Source: Solen grandis (Eukaryota > Mollusca > Bivalvia > Adapedonta > Solenidae). Taken from it: a DNA stretch of 64,000 bases. A program made the position numbers and the translations under genes. The notes under the pieces are model-generated. The model did not search any database and was not told the origin of the DNA. It was given only the letters and a program-made list of their open reading frames with translations. The stretch spans positions 87,086,477 to 87,150,476 of the forward strand of contig CM037778.1 of assembly GCA_021229015.1 (NCBI GenBank), in the 5' to 3' direction. Each line of letters starts with the position of its first letter. The first letter of the stretch is position 1. Below are positions 36,410 to 47,677 of the stretch, one piece after another.

Positions 36410-36990
36410 TAAGCAACATATGTATCCATATATGAGAATGTCCGTCCATCTGCCTGTCTCGAAAGATTTTGTACAAACTCTAACATAACAATGTCTTGCT
36501 GGATTTCAAAGGGCAAGGTCATACGTAAAGGTCAACAATAAAAAAATCAATGCCAATAATTATGCTTGTCCAGACTAACTTATCACTAGCTTTCCAAATG
36601 GTTTGGCAAAAATGTTAACCATATTAAGACCGAGTGTTGTGCCAAAGAACCAAATTGCTAGCTCAAAGGTCAAGGTCATACTTAGAGGTCAAAAATAGAA
36701 AATCAATACTAATATGCTTGATCGGCTGTAACTTGATATAAGATGGCTGGATTTCCAAATGGTTTGGTAAAATATTTAACCATCTTAAGACTGAGTGTTG
36801 CGTGAAGGAACCAGATTGCAAATAGTTTGGTACAAATGTTTACCATATTAAGACTGAGTGTCACGTGCAAGAACCAGATTGCTAGCTCAAAGGTTATACT
36901 TAGAGGTCAACAATTGAAAATTAATACCAATATGCTTGTCCGGCTGTAACTTGACGTAGGATGGCTGGATTTCCAAATAGATCGGTACAA
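36410..36990 (+). repeat. Satellite array, about 175-bp units
   Basis: After GTCCGTCCATCTGCCTGTC come about three units with GCTGGATTTCCAAATGGTTT, ACCATATTAAGACTGAGTGT, ACCAGATTGCTAGCTCAAAG and GGTCATACTTAGAGGTCAAC. Intron 9. Confidence 0.7.
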
Positions 36991-37934
36991 ATTTAATCCA
37001 CCTCCATGTCCAAAGGAATACCATTGCAACAGCTGCTCATGTAAATAGGTTAGCACATAATATATACCACTGTGAATTATTAGCAGAAAGTTTAAAGATC
37101 ATTTAAATCTCATACTGAATTCTGATTATACTAGTAGTATGTATGGTGTATCATTTCCATCATTATGTTTTTATTAGAATATAAGACAAAAGTCTTAGTT
37201 ACGGATGATTACCCATTATGTATTGATAGTTGCTCATTTTCTTCCCATCATCATAAAATAAATTAAAGACCCTCATTATTTCATAGAAGAATTATAACTT
37301 GTTGTTAACTTCCTGACTTTGTGTTTTGCTGTGCTTAAAATACAGACTACCTCTAAAATGATCACACTTATGTTACAAAGGTTACAGGCTACATTCTTCC
37401 AGCATGCAAGGACCATATTTTTGCCACAGACTATGATGGGTATGTCAACTGATAAATAACATTCATATGTTATTGACTGACAAATAACAGGGTAGTGGGG
37501 GTATTTATAACCTTCAGTGATAGTTTTAGTTGTCCTTTATCCAAAAATATTAAACTTATAATTTATATTACCTTTCATGCATGCAGGTTACTGTAATAGA
37601 ATGAATGTTGAGATTAAATTGTACATTAGAAATGCCAATGAGTAGGAAATGACGAGACGTCTCTTACCAATGCTTATTGGTACGTACATAAAGCAAAAAA
37701 AAAAAAAATGATTTCAACAGCAATCTTAAATAACTAAAGATAAATAGCATATTTAGGTGGCAGTGTTATATCACCCATTCTCAATTTTTATGACCCTACA
37801 ACAACTCCTTTCTTACAACAGCATTTTACAATGTCACTAAGAAGTTGTCGTAGAGAGGGTGCACTGTATAAACATAAAACATTGTCTTGTTTATCATATT
37901 TTAATCATTTCGTATTCTTGTTCTTATTTGTTTT

Positions 37935-38640
37935 AGCTCATCTGAGAACAATGTGCTTAAGGTGAACCTTAGTGATCACCCTGCGTCTGTTGTGCGTCGT
38001 CAACAATTTGCTTTAAACAACATCTCTTTTGAATCCGCTGGACAGAATTTGATTAAACTTGGCAGGGATTATCCTTGGGTGAACTTGGCAAGTGAAAGAA
38101 AAAACATATGAGTACTTTAAAAAATCCTCTCCTTCAAAAGTACTGGCCAGATTTCAAAATGTTTTAGTACAGATATTCCTTGGGTAATCCTCTACTAAGG
38201 TTGCTAAAATTATTTCGATCCGTAAACTAACATGACCATCAGGGGCGGGGCTAATTTGCCTTAAATGTATAATTATAGTGAAAAAGTAAACAACATCTCC
38301 TCTGAAACTGCTGGACAGAATTTGAGTAAACTTGGCAGGGATAATCCTTGGGTGAACCTTGACAAAAGCTACTAAAATAAACTTGATCCGTGTAGAACTC
38401 TGGTTGCCATGGCAACAGAAAGAAAAAAATGAAAACTTTTAAAATCATATCCTGCAAGATTTCAAAATGTCTTAGTACAGATGTTCCTAGGGTAACCCTC
38501 TACCAAGAATGCTTAAGTTATTCCGATCAGTAAAAATTGTTCAGCAGGGCTAATTTGCCTTAAATGTTTGTAGTGAAAACAGTAACGACATCTCCTCCGA
38601 AACCGCTTGACAGAATTTGAGTCAAGGTGAATCACAAAGG
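37935..38640 (+). mobile_element. AGCTCACC-type element, type D core, 3' end lost
   Basis: A mutated head (AGCTCATCTGAGAACAATGT) is followed by units built on AACAACATCTCCTCTGAAAC, GGCAGGGATAATCCTTGGGT and GGGGCTAATTTGCCTTAAAT. It runs into the head of the next element near 38690 without a clear tail. Confidence 0.6.
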
Positions 38641-38689
38641 AAATATTACTTTTACTTAAACCTTTCCTGTTTTGTCCATTTTCATTTTC

Positions 38690-40187
38690 CATGCTCATGG
38701 TGAGCTATTTTGATTGCCTTTTGTCCGGTGTCTGTGCGTGTGCACGTCCGGCGTCAACAATTTTCTTTTAACAACATCTCCTCCTAAACCACTTGGCCAG
38801 ATTTGATGAAAATTGCCTGGGATGTTTCTTGCATGAAACTCTTCCAAAGTTGTTCAAATGGTTCCGGTCTGTTGCATATCTGGGTCACAGGGGCTCTCCG
38901 AAACCACATGGCCTGGAGCTTAGATATTTGGTGTGTGGCATTGTCTTATGGACCTTTACTAAGTTTTTGCAAATCATGACCCTGGGGTTGAAATTGGTCC
39001 TGCTCCAGAGGCTACTTGATTTTACATAGACTTATATAGGAAATACTAGAAATATCTTCTCGTCAGAAACCACAAGGCCTAGAGTTTAGGTAATTTTTGT
39101 GTTATATAGCCTAGTAGACCTCTACCAAGTTTGTTAAAATCAGGGCCCAGGGTTCAAAATTGGCCCTGCCCCAGAGGTCATTTGATTTTTCATAGACTTA
39201 AATAGGAAAAATCAGAAAAATCTTCTTGTCAGAAACCACAAGGCCTAGAGTTCAGATATTGGTATGTAAAATGGCCTAGTAGACCTCTACCAAGTTTGTT
39301 CAAATCATGGCCTTGGGGGTCATAATTGGCCCCGCCCCAGGGGTCACTTGATTTTACATAGAATTATTTAGGAAAAACTAGAAAAATCTTCTTGTCAGAA
39401 ACCACAAGTCCTGGAGTTTAGATATTTGGTGTGTAACATGGCCAAGTAAACCTCTTCCAAGTTTGTTCAAATCATGGCCCTGGGGTCAAAATTGGCCCTG
39501 CTTTACGAGTCACTTGATTTAACATAGACTTGTAAAGGATAACCCTCAAAAATTCTTCTCAGCAACCATAAGGTCTGGAGTTTCCCTTGTTTGGTGTGTA
39601 ACATGGTCTATTAGACCTTTTCTAAGTTTGTTGAAATCATGGCCCTGGGGTCAAAATTGTCCCCATCTTGAGGGTCACTTGATTTTACATAGACTTATAT
39701 AGGAAAAAACTAGAAAAATCTTCTTGTCAGAAACCACAAGGCCTAGAGTTTAGATATTTGGTGAGTAACATGGCCTAATGAACAGCTACCAATTTTAATC
39801 AAATCATGGCCTTGGGGTCAAAATTGGCCCCGCCCTATGGGTCACTTGATTTTACATAGACTTGTATAGGAAAACCTTCATAAGATCTTCTCAGAATTCT
39901 CAAAGCCTGAAGTTAAGATGTTTACTTGTGGACTTCAACCAAATCTGTTCAAATCATGGCCTTGGTGTCAAAATTGACCTCTCCCCCATGAGTCACTTGA
40001 TTTTATATAGACTTATTAGAGCTATGATCTTCAAAGTTTGGATGGCAGGTACAGTTTTTGTGTTGAATTTAGATGATCTTGGTGTACTTCTGCATGGATT
40101 ATGTATTCAGTATGACTCGTAACACAATAATTGGCATTGAGGGCATTGTTTCTCAGGTGAGCGATTCAGGGCCATCAGGCCCTCTTG
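38690..40187 (+). mobile_element. AGCTCACC-type element, long type B array, truncated head
   Basis: It begins inside the head (CATGCTCATGGTGAGCTATT), followed by a simple-repeat segment and about seven type B units. The tail is CTCAGGTGAGCGATTCA with the shortened hairpin GGGCCATCAGGCCC. It lies in intron 9. Confidence 0.78.
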
Positions 40188-40599
40188 TTTTGCGAAAAAA
40201 ATCTCTTAAAGTATGATAAATGCCAATTTTGTTAGCTGCTGGGCAGTATTTACATTTTAGGGTCACCTGACCCCAATGACATCATTGATAGACATTTGCA
40301 TAGACATTTGCATTCTTTAATTCATATAAATGTATGTAATCATAAATCATATTTAAAACATTTTAAAGGCATACACATACAATGCAGTTATTTTCTATAT
40401 AGACAAAGAAGGGAAATTAAAACTATCCATTATAATTTTCTAAAACTTTGCATGTTTGTAGAGAATTACATTAGAAACTAATTTATGGAAAAAAATGGGG
40501 GTCACCACTCTACTTTTTGAGTTATCTGCCCCTGAAAGTGAGATTTTTGTTCTTTTACACCCTAGATATGTTACACCTAGGGTATAAATCATATTCATC

Positions 40600-41080
40600 A
40601 ATTAGGCACCTCCCCTACACACACACACAGATAAATTAACACGGGTAACTAACCCTTTTATTACCCCCTGATTTTACTCATTTAGAAACCTGGTTTATGT
40701 ACAGGATTTTAACAGAAATTAGAGGGATTTTGATATGAGGTATGTAAAACATTTATTAACGTTACTCCTATTTTGGATATGACCTGGACATTTATGTCAA
40801 TATTATCAAATATTATTTTTAGAATACATCCTGATATGACAATATCAGTATTCATTACATTTAGCAACAAGTTTTATATAGTCTGAAGAATATATCTTAA
40901 TGTTGTTCTTGATACAAATGATATTAAATGATTTACACATTTACTCCCTAAATTGTTCATTCTTGTCTTGGATTTAGCTTGAAATTAGTTACAGTTTTGT
41001 CTGTTGATGACATCATAGCAAAGGGAGAGAAGTCAGTCAATCCTTTCTCAGCTGGGTCCTTTTTGCAACTACAAATAATT
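40600..41080 (+). repeat. Long dispersed repeat, copy 2
   Basis: It matches copy 1 (10860-11790) in the same order: ACCCTTTTATTACCCCCTGA, AACGTTACTC, AGAATACATCCTGATATGAC, GATTTAGCTTGAAAT, AAGGGAGAGAAGTCAGTCAA. Intron 9. Confidence 0.65.
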
Positions 41081-41084
41081 AACC

Positions 41085-41660
41085 AGGTTTTCCGAAGGAA
41101 AACTCTGCTTATTAGATTGGGGTATGTCGGTGGGCAGGCGGGCGTAAACAATTTCTTCTGTGCGGAACTCCTCCTACATTTTTCAACGGATTTGGCCCAA
41201 ACTTTTACAGAAGCATTATTACATAGTGGCCTGGTGCATATTGTCAGGGTTTTTTGGTTCGACTATTTTTGATGCAGTTATGGCCCTTTGTTTTTTTTTC
41301 ACATATGTAATATATAGGGAAATATTCGTCTGTGAGCAACTCCTCCTACATTTTTCAGCGGATTTGGCCCAAACTTTTACAGAAGCATTATTACATAGTG
41401 ACCTGGCGCATATTGTCAGGGTTTTGTGGTTCGACTATTTTTGATGCAGTTATGGCCCTTTGCCCCTTAATGGATGTAATATAAAGGGAAATATTCTTTC
41501 GTGCACAACTTCTACATTTCTTAACAAATTTTATCCATACTTTAACAGAAGTACCTTCACTAAGTCACCCTGGAGAATATAACCTGTGTTTTGCAGTTTG
41601 ACCATTATTGATGGAGTTATGCCCCTTTGATAAAATTCCTTGTCTGGAGCTTAGTTCCTA
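41085..41660 (+). repeat. Hairpin-headed satellite array (GTTTTCC head)
   Basis: The head GTTTTCCGAAGGAAAAC is a perfect hairpin, followed by GGGCAGGCGGGCG and about three units with AACTCCTCCTACATTTTTCA, GGCCCAAACTTTTACAGAAG and GTTCGACTATTTTTGATGCA. Intron 9. Confidence 0.72.
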
Positions 41661-41689
41661 CATTATAAGAGGTATTGACTTGAAACTTT

Positions 41690-42000
41690 ATTGTTCCTTT
41701 GGTAACTCTCTACAAATGTTGCTAAACTATACTTGATCTGCTAAAATGTACTTGATCTATGTAGAACTTTGGTTACCATGGCAACCAAATGAATATTACC
41801 AGGTTATTTTAAGGCAAATTATGGCTGCCCCTGGCAGCCATGCTTTTTATGAATCAGAATAATTTTAGCAATCTTGGTAGAGAGTTAACCCAAGGAACAT
41901 CTTTACTAAAACATTTTTAAATTGTGCCAGCAGTTTTGAAGGAGATGAATTTTAAAGTTTTCATAAAGTTATTGCTGATATTATTATATTTCATCTGCAG
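41690..42000. repeat. Inverted (head-to-head) satellite pair
   Basis: The left arm reads TTGGTAACTCTCTACAAATG...GCTAAACTATACTTGATCT. The right arm reads ATTTTAGCAATCTTGGTAGA...GAGTTAACCCAAGGA, its approximate reverse complement. The centre holds GCTGCCCCTGGCAGC. The two arms are diverged type D-like units in opposite orientation. Confidence 0.6.
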
Positions 42001-42267
42001 TTCTAGTCTTTGAATTCTCAAAAATTCTCCTATTTCACTTTGCACACAGGCTTCTACGTTTGGAATAACACACACCTGATGGTAATATTAAAGACTATTA
42101 TCTTGCCAAGGCTGACTTGGTATTAGACCACTTTCTCCAATTATGGCCCTAGAAGTATGAAAAATGTCATATTTAACTTTGTTTACATTTTAGCATTATG
42201 GTAATAAACCAAGGATTATGATGCCTTGTATGGAAGGTATATGGTCCAAAATACTTAAATTTGCCTT

Positions 42268-42317
42268 TAGAGCTGTAGTACTCAGGTGAGCCATATAGGG
42301 CCATCATGACTCTCTTG
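42268..42317 (+). mobile_element. AGCTCACC-type element tail beside exon 10 acceptor
   Basis: The tail reads CTCAGGTGAGCCATATA followed by a decayed hairpin (GGGCCATCATGACTC) and TCTTG. Exon 10 begins 26 bases later. The matching body upstream is rearranged. Confidence 0.65.
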
Positions 42318-42343
42318 TTTACATTTACTGCTTTCTGTTTCAG

Positions 42344-42514
42344 AATACCCCGGCTTTGTCACAGACCAAATATCTGAAATAGTCTCCAGTATCACTGAGA
42401 CCACTTACTTGAACTTAGTGACCATTGCAGTAAAGGAAGCAGAATTTAATACAGCAGAAAAAGTGCTACCTTCTGAAAATCCAAGCTTTTTAGCAAGCAT
42501 TTACAGTTTTCAGG
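42344..42514 (+). CDS. Macro gene, coding exon 10
   Basis: The exon follows CTTTCTGTTTCAG and ends CAG G|GTATGT, phase 1 to phase 1; it encodes residues 535-591. It begins EYPGFVTDQISEIVSSI (helix-like) followed by LNLVTIAVKEAEFN (strand-like). The intron just upstream ends with the tail of an AGCTCACC-type mobile element (to 42317), only 26 bases before the exon, and this insertion may have reshaped the acceptor region. Confidence 0.8.
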
Positions 42515-42579
42515 GTATGTTTTATTGTAAGATATTTTCAGAATTTTAGAATAGAGTATAATTTTAGCTTGACTTTTCA

Positions 42580-43480
42580 AAGAATATGAAAGCTATTGCA
42601 ATTGTCCTTGTCTCTGCTTTGGCATTGCAATTTTTTTGGTTAGAGTTTTGCATGTAAGCTACTACCACGCTTATATCTCAGTAACCATTCAAGTATTGCC
42701 CTGAAAATTTATGAATATGTTAAGGGGCATCAGACAACCAAGGTAGACAACTCTTGACTGAATTAAAATTTTGGTTAAAGTTTTGCATGCAAGGTACTTT
42801 CATGTTAAATCTCAGGAATCATGTGATTGATCATTGAGCAATCGTGATTGATTTGAAGCATCTTTAACATGTTCAGGGGTATCATACTATCAAAGTAGAT
42901 TACTCTTGATGGAATATATTAAATTGATGGGTACCATCCCCTGTAGCAAAGTGGTTAGAGTGTCCGCCTCATGAGGGGTAGGTTGTGGGTTCAATCCCTG
43001 GCTGTGACATACCAAAGTCGTAAAAAATGGTACTGGTATCGTTCCCTTGCTTGGCTCTCAGCATAAAAGGGTAGTTCCAGGTCTGGTTGGCCCGGTGTTA
43101 GGATAATATAACTGGATGTGATATCATGCCACATGTCTACAGCATGATACTGTAGTGTGGCAGCACCATACAAAACGAATCTGTCTTAAGTAGACATTGT
43201 CTCCAAATGACTGATATACAGTCGATGGTTAAACCCAACAAACAAACAACAAATAATGGCCATCTTTTAACTTAGAAATTTCGGTTAAAGTTTTGCATGC
43301 AAGGAATTTTATGCTTATATCTCAGTAACCTAGGCAAAGAATTTGATTTGAAGCTTCTTAACATGTTCATGCTATAGGGACAGAAAGTTTTTGACTGATT
43401 CTAATGCAGATTATGGCCACTTTTTGACTTTGTATGCAAGCTACTATCCAGCTTATACCTAAGAAATAAATTATGGTATA
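42580..43480 (+). repeat. Dispersed repeat with GCATGCAAGG units, split by a SINE
   Basis: Units contain TTTGCATGCAAGGTACTTTC-like, TTATATCTCAGTAACC and TTTGATTTGAAGC sequence. A family B SINE (42935-43250) interrupts the array. An inverted copy of the family lies at 57040-57600. Confidence 0.6.
42935..43250 (+). mobile_element. SINE family B, full-length copy
   Basis: It has the tRNA-like head (AGCAAAGTGGTTAGAGTGTC, B box GGGTTCAATCCC), the body ACATACCAAAGTCGTAAAAA and a tail of AAACCCAACAAACAAACAAC. It lies in intron 10. Confidence 0.88.
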
Positions 43481-43539
43481 TGAGTTATATATAATGTTCA
43501 AGGGATCAGAAAACAAAGGAGGATAACTTTCTTGTGAAC

Positions 43540-44290
43540 ATAACATCTCCACGTTTCTGACGGTATCTTTTCAATACTTGGTCAGTGCCACTACTATAAT
43601 GGGTAGATATGCATGAAGCACGATGACCCTTGAAACTTAGTCTCTGTGGCTGATTGATATTGCAGCCTTGTGAATGCAACTCTGCCTACAATTCTGATCA
43701 TTTCTTTTCATTACTTGGTCAATATCATTTCTATAATGGGTAGATGTGCATGAAGCAGTGATTTTCTGGTTCATTGATATTTGCATGAGTTAAGTTCCTT
43801 GAAATTTTGTCTCTGTAGCTGATTGATATTGCAGCTTTGTGAACGCAACTCCACCTATGTTTCTGACCAAATCTTTTCAAAACTTGGTCAGTGTCATGAC
43901 TATAATGGGTAGATGTGCATGAAGCGGCGATTTTCCGGCTCATTGTTTTTGCAAGAGTTATGTCCCTTGAAACTTAGTCCCTGTAGCTTATTGATATTGC
44001 GTCCTTGTGAACACAACTCCTCCTAAGTTTCTGAATGAATATTTATGAAACTTGGTCAATGTCATAACTATAATGGGTTGATGTGCATGAAGGAAGGATT
44101 TTCTGGTTCAGCGATTTTTGCAATAGTTATGCTTTTTGAAACTTGGTATCTATATTAACTTTAGAACGCAAATCCTAAGTTTCCAAATTGATCTTGATCA
44201 ATGTCATAACTTTAACGGGTAGAAGTGCATAAAGCAGGGATCATCCAGTTCAGTGATTTTTGCAAGAGTAAAGCTCATGAGGAAAAAAGG
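43540..44290 (+). repeat. Tandem array, about 178-bp units
   Basis: Four units share CTATAATGGGTAGATGTGCA, TTTTCTGGTTCATTGAT, GCTGATTGATATTGCAG and TTTTCATTACTTGGTCAATA-like pieces. Intron 10. Confidence 0.78.
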
Positions 44291-44399
44291 ATTCATATTA
44301 ACACTGCCATTTGACCTACTTTTATATCGGTAGCCTCAATAATCTTTATTTTCATATTTTGTGGAGGCGTATCTTCTGGCAGCACTGGCACTCATGTTG

Positions 44400-44760
44400 A
44401 CTATTATTGTGATATACAGACAGACATCATCAGTTTACTCTAGGCTGCAAGAATCATAACTCTGTCTTGTCTTTTTTGTTGCAAGAATTATGGCCTTTTA
44501 CAATTTGAAAATTCAGATTCCTTGGTTAAGTTTTATGAGTAGTTCAACTTTTTCATATCAACTACCAAAGATATTGCTTTGAAACTTGGAACAGTTACTC
44601 ACCATCACAAATTGACTCTAGGTTGCAGGAACCATAGCTCAATCTTGCTTTTTGCAAGGGTTATGGCCCTTTTACACTTGAAAATTCAGATTTCTTGGGT
44701 AAATTTTATGTTTGGGTAAATGTTAATGTAAAACAGATAGATTTGCTTTTTGAAACAATG
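44400..44760 (+). repeat. Dispersed repeat, about two tandem units
   Basis: Two units with CTCTAGGCTGCAAGAATCAT or GGTTGCAGGAACCATAGCTC, then TGCAAGAATTATGGCC and ATTCAGATT. Intron 10. Confidence 0.55.
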
Positions 44761-45054
44761 AATCTGAAGGAAATTAATTAAAATGTCTAGTTAATTTGTG
44801 TACAATCTTTACAAAGAAATGGATGGAACAATGTTATTATAATACGTATACAGTGACCGAAAAGAGATGAGCATCTGCATCCACTGGCGGTGCTTTTGTT
44901 AAATGCTGTATTTAAAATGTTAAATTCTAGGAAATTTTATTTCTTCTGACCAGTGAGAATGCTTACCATTTAAAGGGATTCTGAAATGGATGCAAAAGGA
45001 TGATGAAACCATGTAGTGAGAAGATATGTTTTGAGTTAGATTTAAAATTCCACC

Positions 45055-45330
45055 CATTATTATGTCTACCCCATCTTTATATGGGGGAGATATATAATCT
45101 TATGTCAGAGTTGTCTGTCCATCTGTTTGTTCATCTGTCTGTCTCTAACACTTTTTGTCCTGATCATAACTGAAAAAGTTTAAAAGCTATTAACTTGAAA
45201 CTTTACAGGTGGATACAAGTGTCATGCACAAAAATACATAACTCTGCACTTCATATTTTTGGAGTTATTGCCCTTTGTTAAATTTCATACTTAATTTTTG
45301 TCTGGAGCATTACACAAACTGTAAAAGCTT
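45055..45330 (+). repeat. Hairpin-headed single-unit repeat (TCTACCCC head)
   Basis: The head TCTACCCCATCTTTATATGG with GGGAGA forms a hairpin. It is followed by GTCTGTCCATCTGTTTG and one unit with ATTAACTTGAAACTTTACAG and GGAGTTATTGCCCTTTG. It abuts the possible pogo-like element. Confidence 0.6.
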
Positions 45331-45960
45331 TGACAGTAAAACTTGACTTATCGGACACGTAATATATCCGACAACCTGCCATATCCGCCAACATCCTCTG
45401 GTACCGAAAATTGCCTTTTCTTTATGTTTAAACCCTGATTTTTACAACACCTGACATATTCCTTATCCGACAGTGTTTGCTGGTCCAGAATTAAGAAACG
45501 GTGTGTATTTGACACTTGCTTAACCAACATCTTAATGATCTTTGTCCTTATATTCACGCATTCTCACCTTGCGAGATTGAGCTTAAAACTTGTTTGCATT
45601 TTGGGACAGACTAAAGATGTAATTGTATGTAGTTATCATTGTTGTGATACACAATAAGAAACATAGTTGATTGAAATCATGAATTAGTAAAATTTATCAT
45701 ATTATTGTCATATATCTTAAAATAATGGACCGTTTTTGTGTTTTTTTTAACACTCTTAATTCTTTTAATCATCATTTTATTGTTTGCGTTCATTTGTATA
45801 AATAAAATGTTTTACATGGTATATGCGTATTACATTTTAAGCTTGAAATAATTAATTTTCATTAGTTCCAATGATATAACATTGAAAAGTTAGAATCTTG
45901 CTTTTCCGACACCCTGCTTTATCCGATATAATCAAATGGTACAAAGAGGAGAACAACTTC
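45331..45960. mobile_element. Possible pogo/Tigger-like non-autonomous element
   Basis: The left end reads CAGTAAAACTTGACTTATCG with further TATCCGAC motifs, like the CAGT...TTATCCGA termini of pogo/Tigger/Jerky-type elements. TCCGACACCCTGCTTTATCC recurs at 45907-45926. A properly inverted right terminus was not confirmed, and the core has no transposase frame. Confidence 0.4.
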
Positions 45961-46161
45961 TTGTTGTGGTTTTGTGCGAAAATGTACATCAATATAAAAA
46001 GGTAGTTGGAAAACTTTTTTTTCATTTTAAATGTGCATCAGAGGCAAAAGTAGTTAAAATATTTAATGTTTATTCAAAAGATGCACAAAAGTAAACAGTC
46101 ACATGCTTTTATGTATCATGTTTATAGCTGTTTATAGCTGACTTGTTTTTTGTCACAACAG

Positions 46162-46547
46162 GATCAAAACCAACATGGAAAATTGAATCAAGCCAATCAG
46201 AATATGCAGATGCATGTATTGAGATTGCGGCTTTTCATGAAGAAAAACTAAAGGATGCTGTTAAGTCTGTCAGAGAACTTTTTGAAGAGATAGGGAGTCC
46301 TTTTATCCAAGCATCCCCATCAGGAGCAATCAGAGAAGGTGATAGTCAGGAAGCAGGGAAGACTAAATGTGTTGGTGCAGAAACAGATCAAAATAAAATC
46401 ACTTTACAAATACAAGATGCTTTGAGAGAAGATTCTACAAATATGACAGAAAGCAAATCGACTGCCAGTCTTTCTTCAAAGGATAAATGGAAAGTGGGAG
46501 GAAAGGAATGGGAAATTGATGATGACTTTGAAGATGAAAGTATTTTT
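46162..46547 (+). CDS. Macro gene, coding exon 11 (last exon found)
   Basis: The exon follows TGTCACAACAG and ends ATT TTT|GTAAGT, phase 1 to phase 0; it encodes residues 592-720. ADACIEIAAFHEEKLKDAVK resembles the strand-helix of small KH-like modules found before the WWE domain in PARP14-type proteins, but this is only a resemblance. A Ser/Thr/Gln-rich linker follows, then a lysine/tryptophan patch and an acidic end with IDDDFEDESIF. If the donor is not used, translation adds 16 codons (VSWLC...) and stops at 46595. That would be a possible alternative C-terminus. Confidence 0.82.
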
Positions 46548-46992
46548 GTAAGTTGGCTTTGTTCATTAATATATGCTGAGTTGTTTTTCCATTGATTGGC
46601 CATGATATCTCAACTCTGCATGCTGTAAATGAGTAGCATGACAATAATTACATTTATCTTCAGGGTAGACTGGGTGTATCATAAACTCCTATGGTTACAT
46701 TTGAATTTGTATTTTTGTGTGGCCAGAATAGCACGGCATACATATTGGGACACATTCACCAATGCAGTCCTTGGTGTCCCCCATTTGATTTCTGAATACT
46801 AAAATAAGTCTTGTCATTCTCTAATTCAGATTGTGAGAGATTGATCTTTACAAATTTGAGATATTGTATTTATGGGGACAGATGAGTTTTTCACTGGATT
46901 TATAGCCCTTTGTAAATAGAAGAAAAGAAAAACACTAACTTAAATCACTTTTTTTTACCTCAAAAACTAAAGGTAAACAATTTTTTATTTTT

Positions 46993-47677
46993 AGCTCACC
47001 TGAGCACATGTGCTGAAGATGAGCTTTTAGGATCGATGAATGTCTGTCTTTTGTCAGTCGTCCACAATTAGTTTGAACTCTAGCATCTGCATTTCTTAAG
47101 CAATCATCTTCAAACTACATGACAATGATTATTGTCATAATCTCTTGATCAAGTTCAATTATGGCTGATATATTAGGTCAGGAGTAATGGCCCTTTAAGT
47201 ATTACAAAATGCCAGATTTCAGTTTGTTTGCACTTAAGCAACTTTATTTCGTAAGCATTCATCTTTAAACTTTATGACAATGTTGATTGCTATAATTTCT
47301 CAGCCAAGTTTAACTATGGCTGATATTGGTCAGGAGTTATGGCCCTTTTGATATTAAAAATTCCAGATTTCTCTCTTGCATCTTCATTTCTTCAGCAATC
47401 ATCTTCAAACTTTATGACAGTATGTTTTATAGCCATACTCCCTCAGCCAAATTTGATTATAGCTAGGTCAGCAGTTATGACCCTTTTAATATAACTTAGG
47501 AATTTTTATGCTACAATCTTTAAACTTTGTCTAAATGTTATGTTTGGTTTGTGGAATTGAAATGATCTTGCTGTATCTGTATGGATTATATATTTGGTAC
47601 AACTATGCTATAATATAGTAACTTGTACAGGCTGTGAAGGCAATATTTCTCAGGTGAGCATCTTCAGGGCCCTCTTG
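46993..47677 (+). mobile_element. AGCTCACC-type element, type C core
   Basis: Head AGCTCACCTGAGCACATGTG, about three type C units (TTCTTAAGCAATCATCTTCA; CAGGAGTTATGGCCCTTT), tail CTCAGGTGAGCATCTTCA and a partly deleted hairpin (GGGCCC). It lies downstream of exon 11. Confidence 0.75.

Larger units (their letters stand above)
34492..37930. other. Intron 9, mostly unassigned apart from MITE and satellite
   Basis: Apart from the MITE (35476-35709) and the array at 36410-36990, I see AT-rich sequence, an A/G homopolymer zone at 35229-35385 with 14 G at 35269-35282, and no exon. Confidence 0.4.
5916..46547 (+). other. Macro-domain (PARP9/14-like) gene, span of 11 coding exons
   Basis: Coding exons: 5916-6021, 12195-12353, 14241-14681, 16270-16325, 21057-21299, 24487-24720, 27269-27335, 28033-28152, 32986-33162, 42344-42514 and 46162-46547. 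Every junction has AG/GT borders, and phases agree at all ten introns (1,1,1,0,0,0,1,1,1,1). The joined frame has 720 codons without a stop. Residues about 40-236 look like a degenerate macro module and about 237-413 like a true macro domain. Residues 414-720 are unassigned and end in an acidic stretch. The macro family binds ADP-ribose or removes it from proteins; in animals PARP9 and PARP14 carry tandem macro domains and act in stress and immune signalling. Here that role is inferred. Exon 11 ends on a donor (GTAAGT) in phase 0 and no following exon was found, so the model is open at its 3' end. Any non-coding 5' exon was not identified. Confidence 0.8.
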
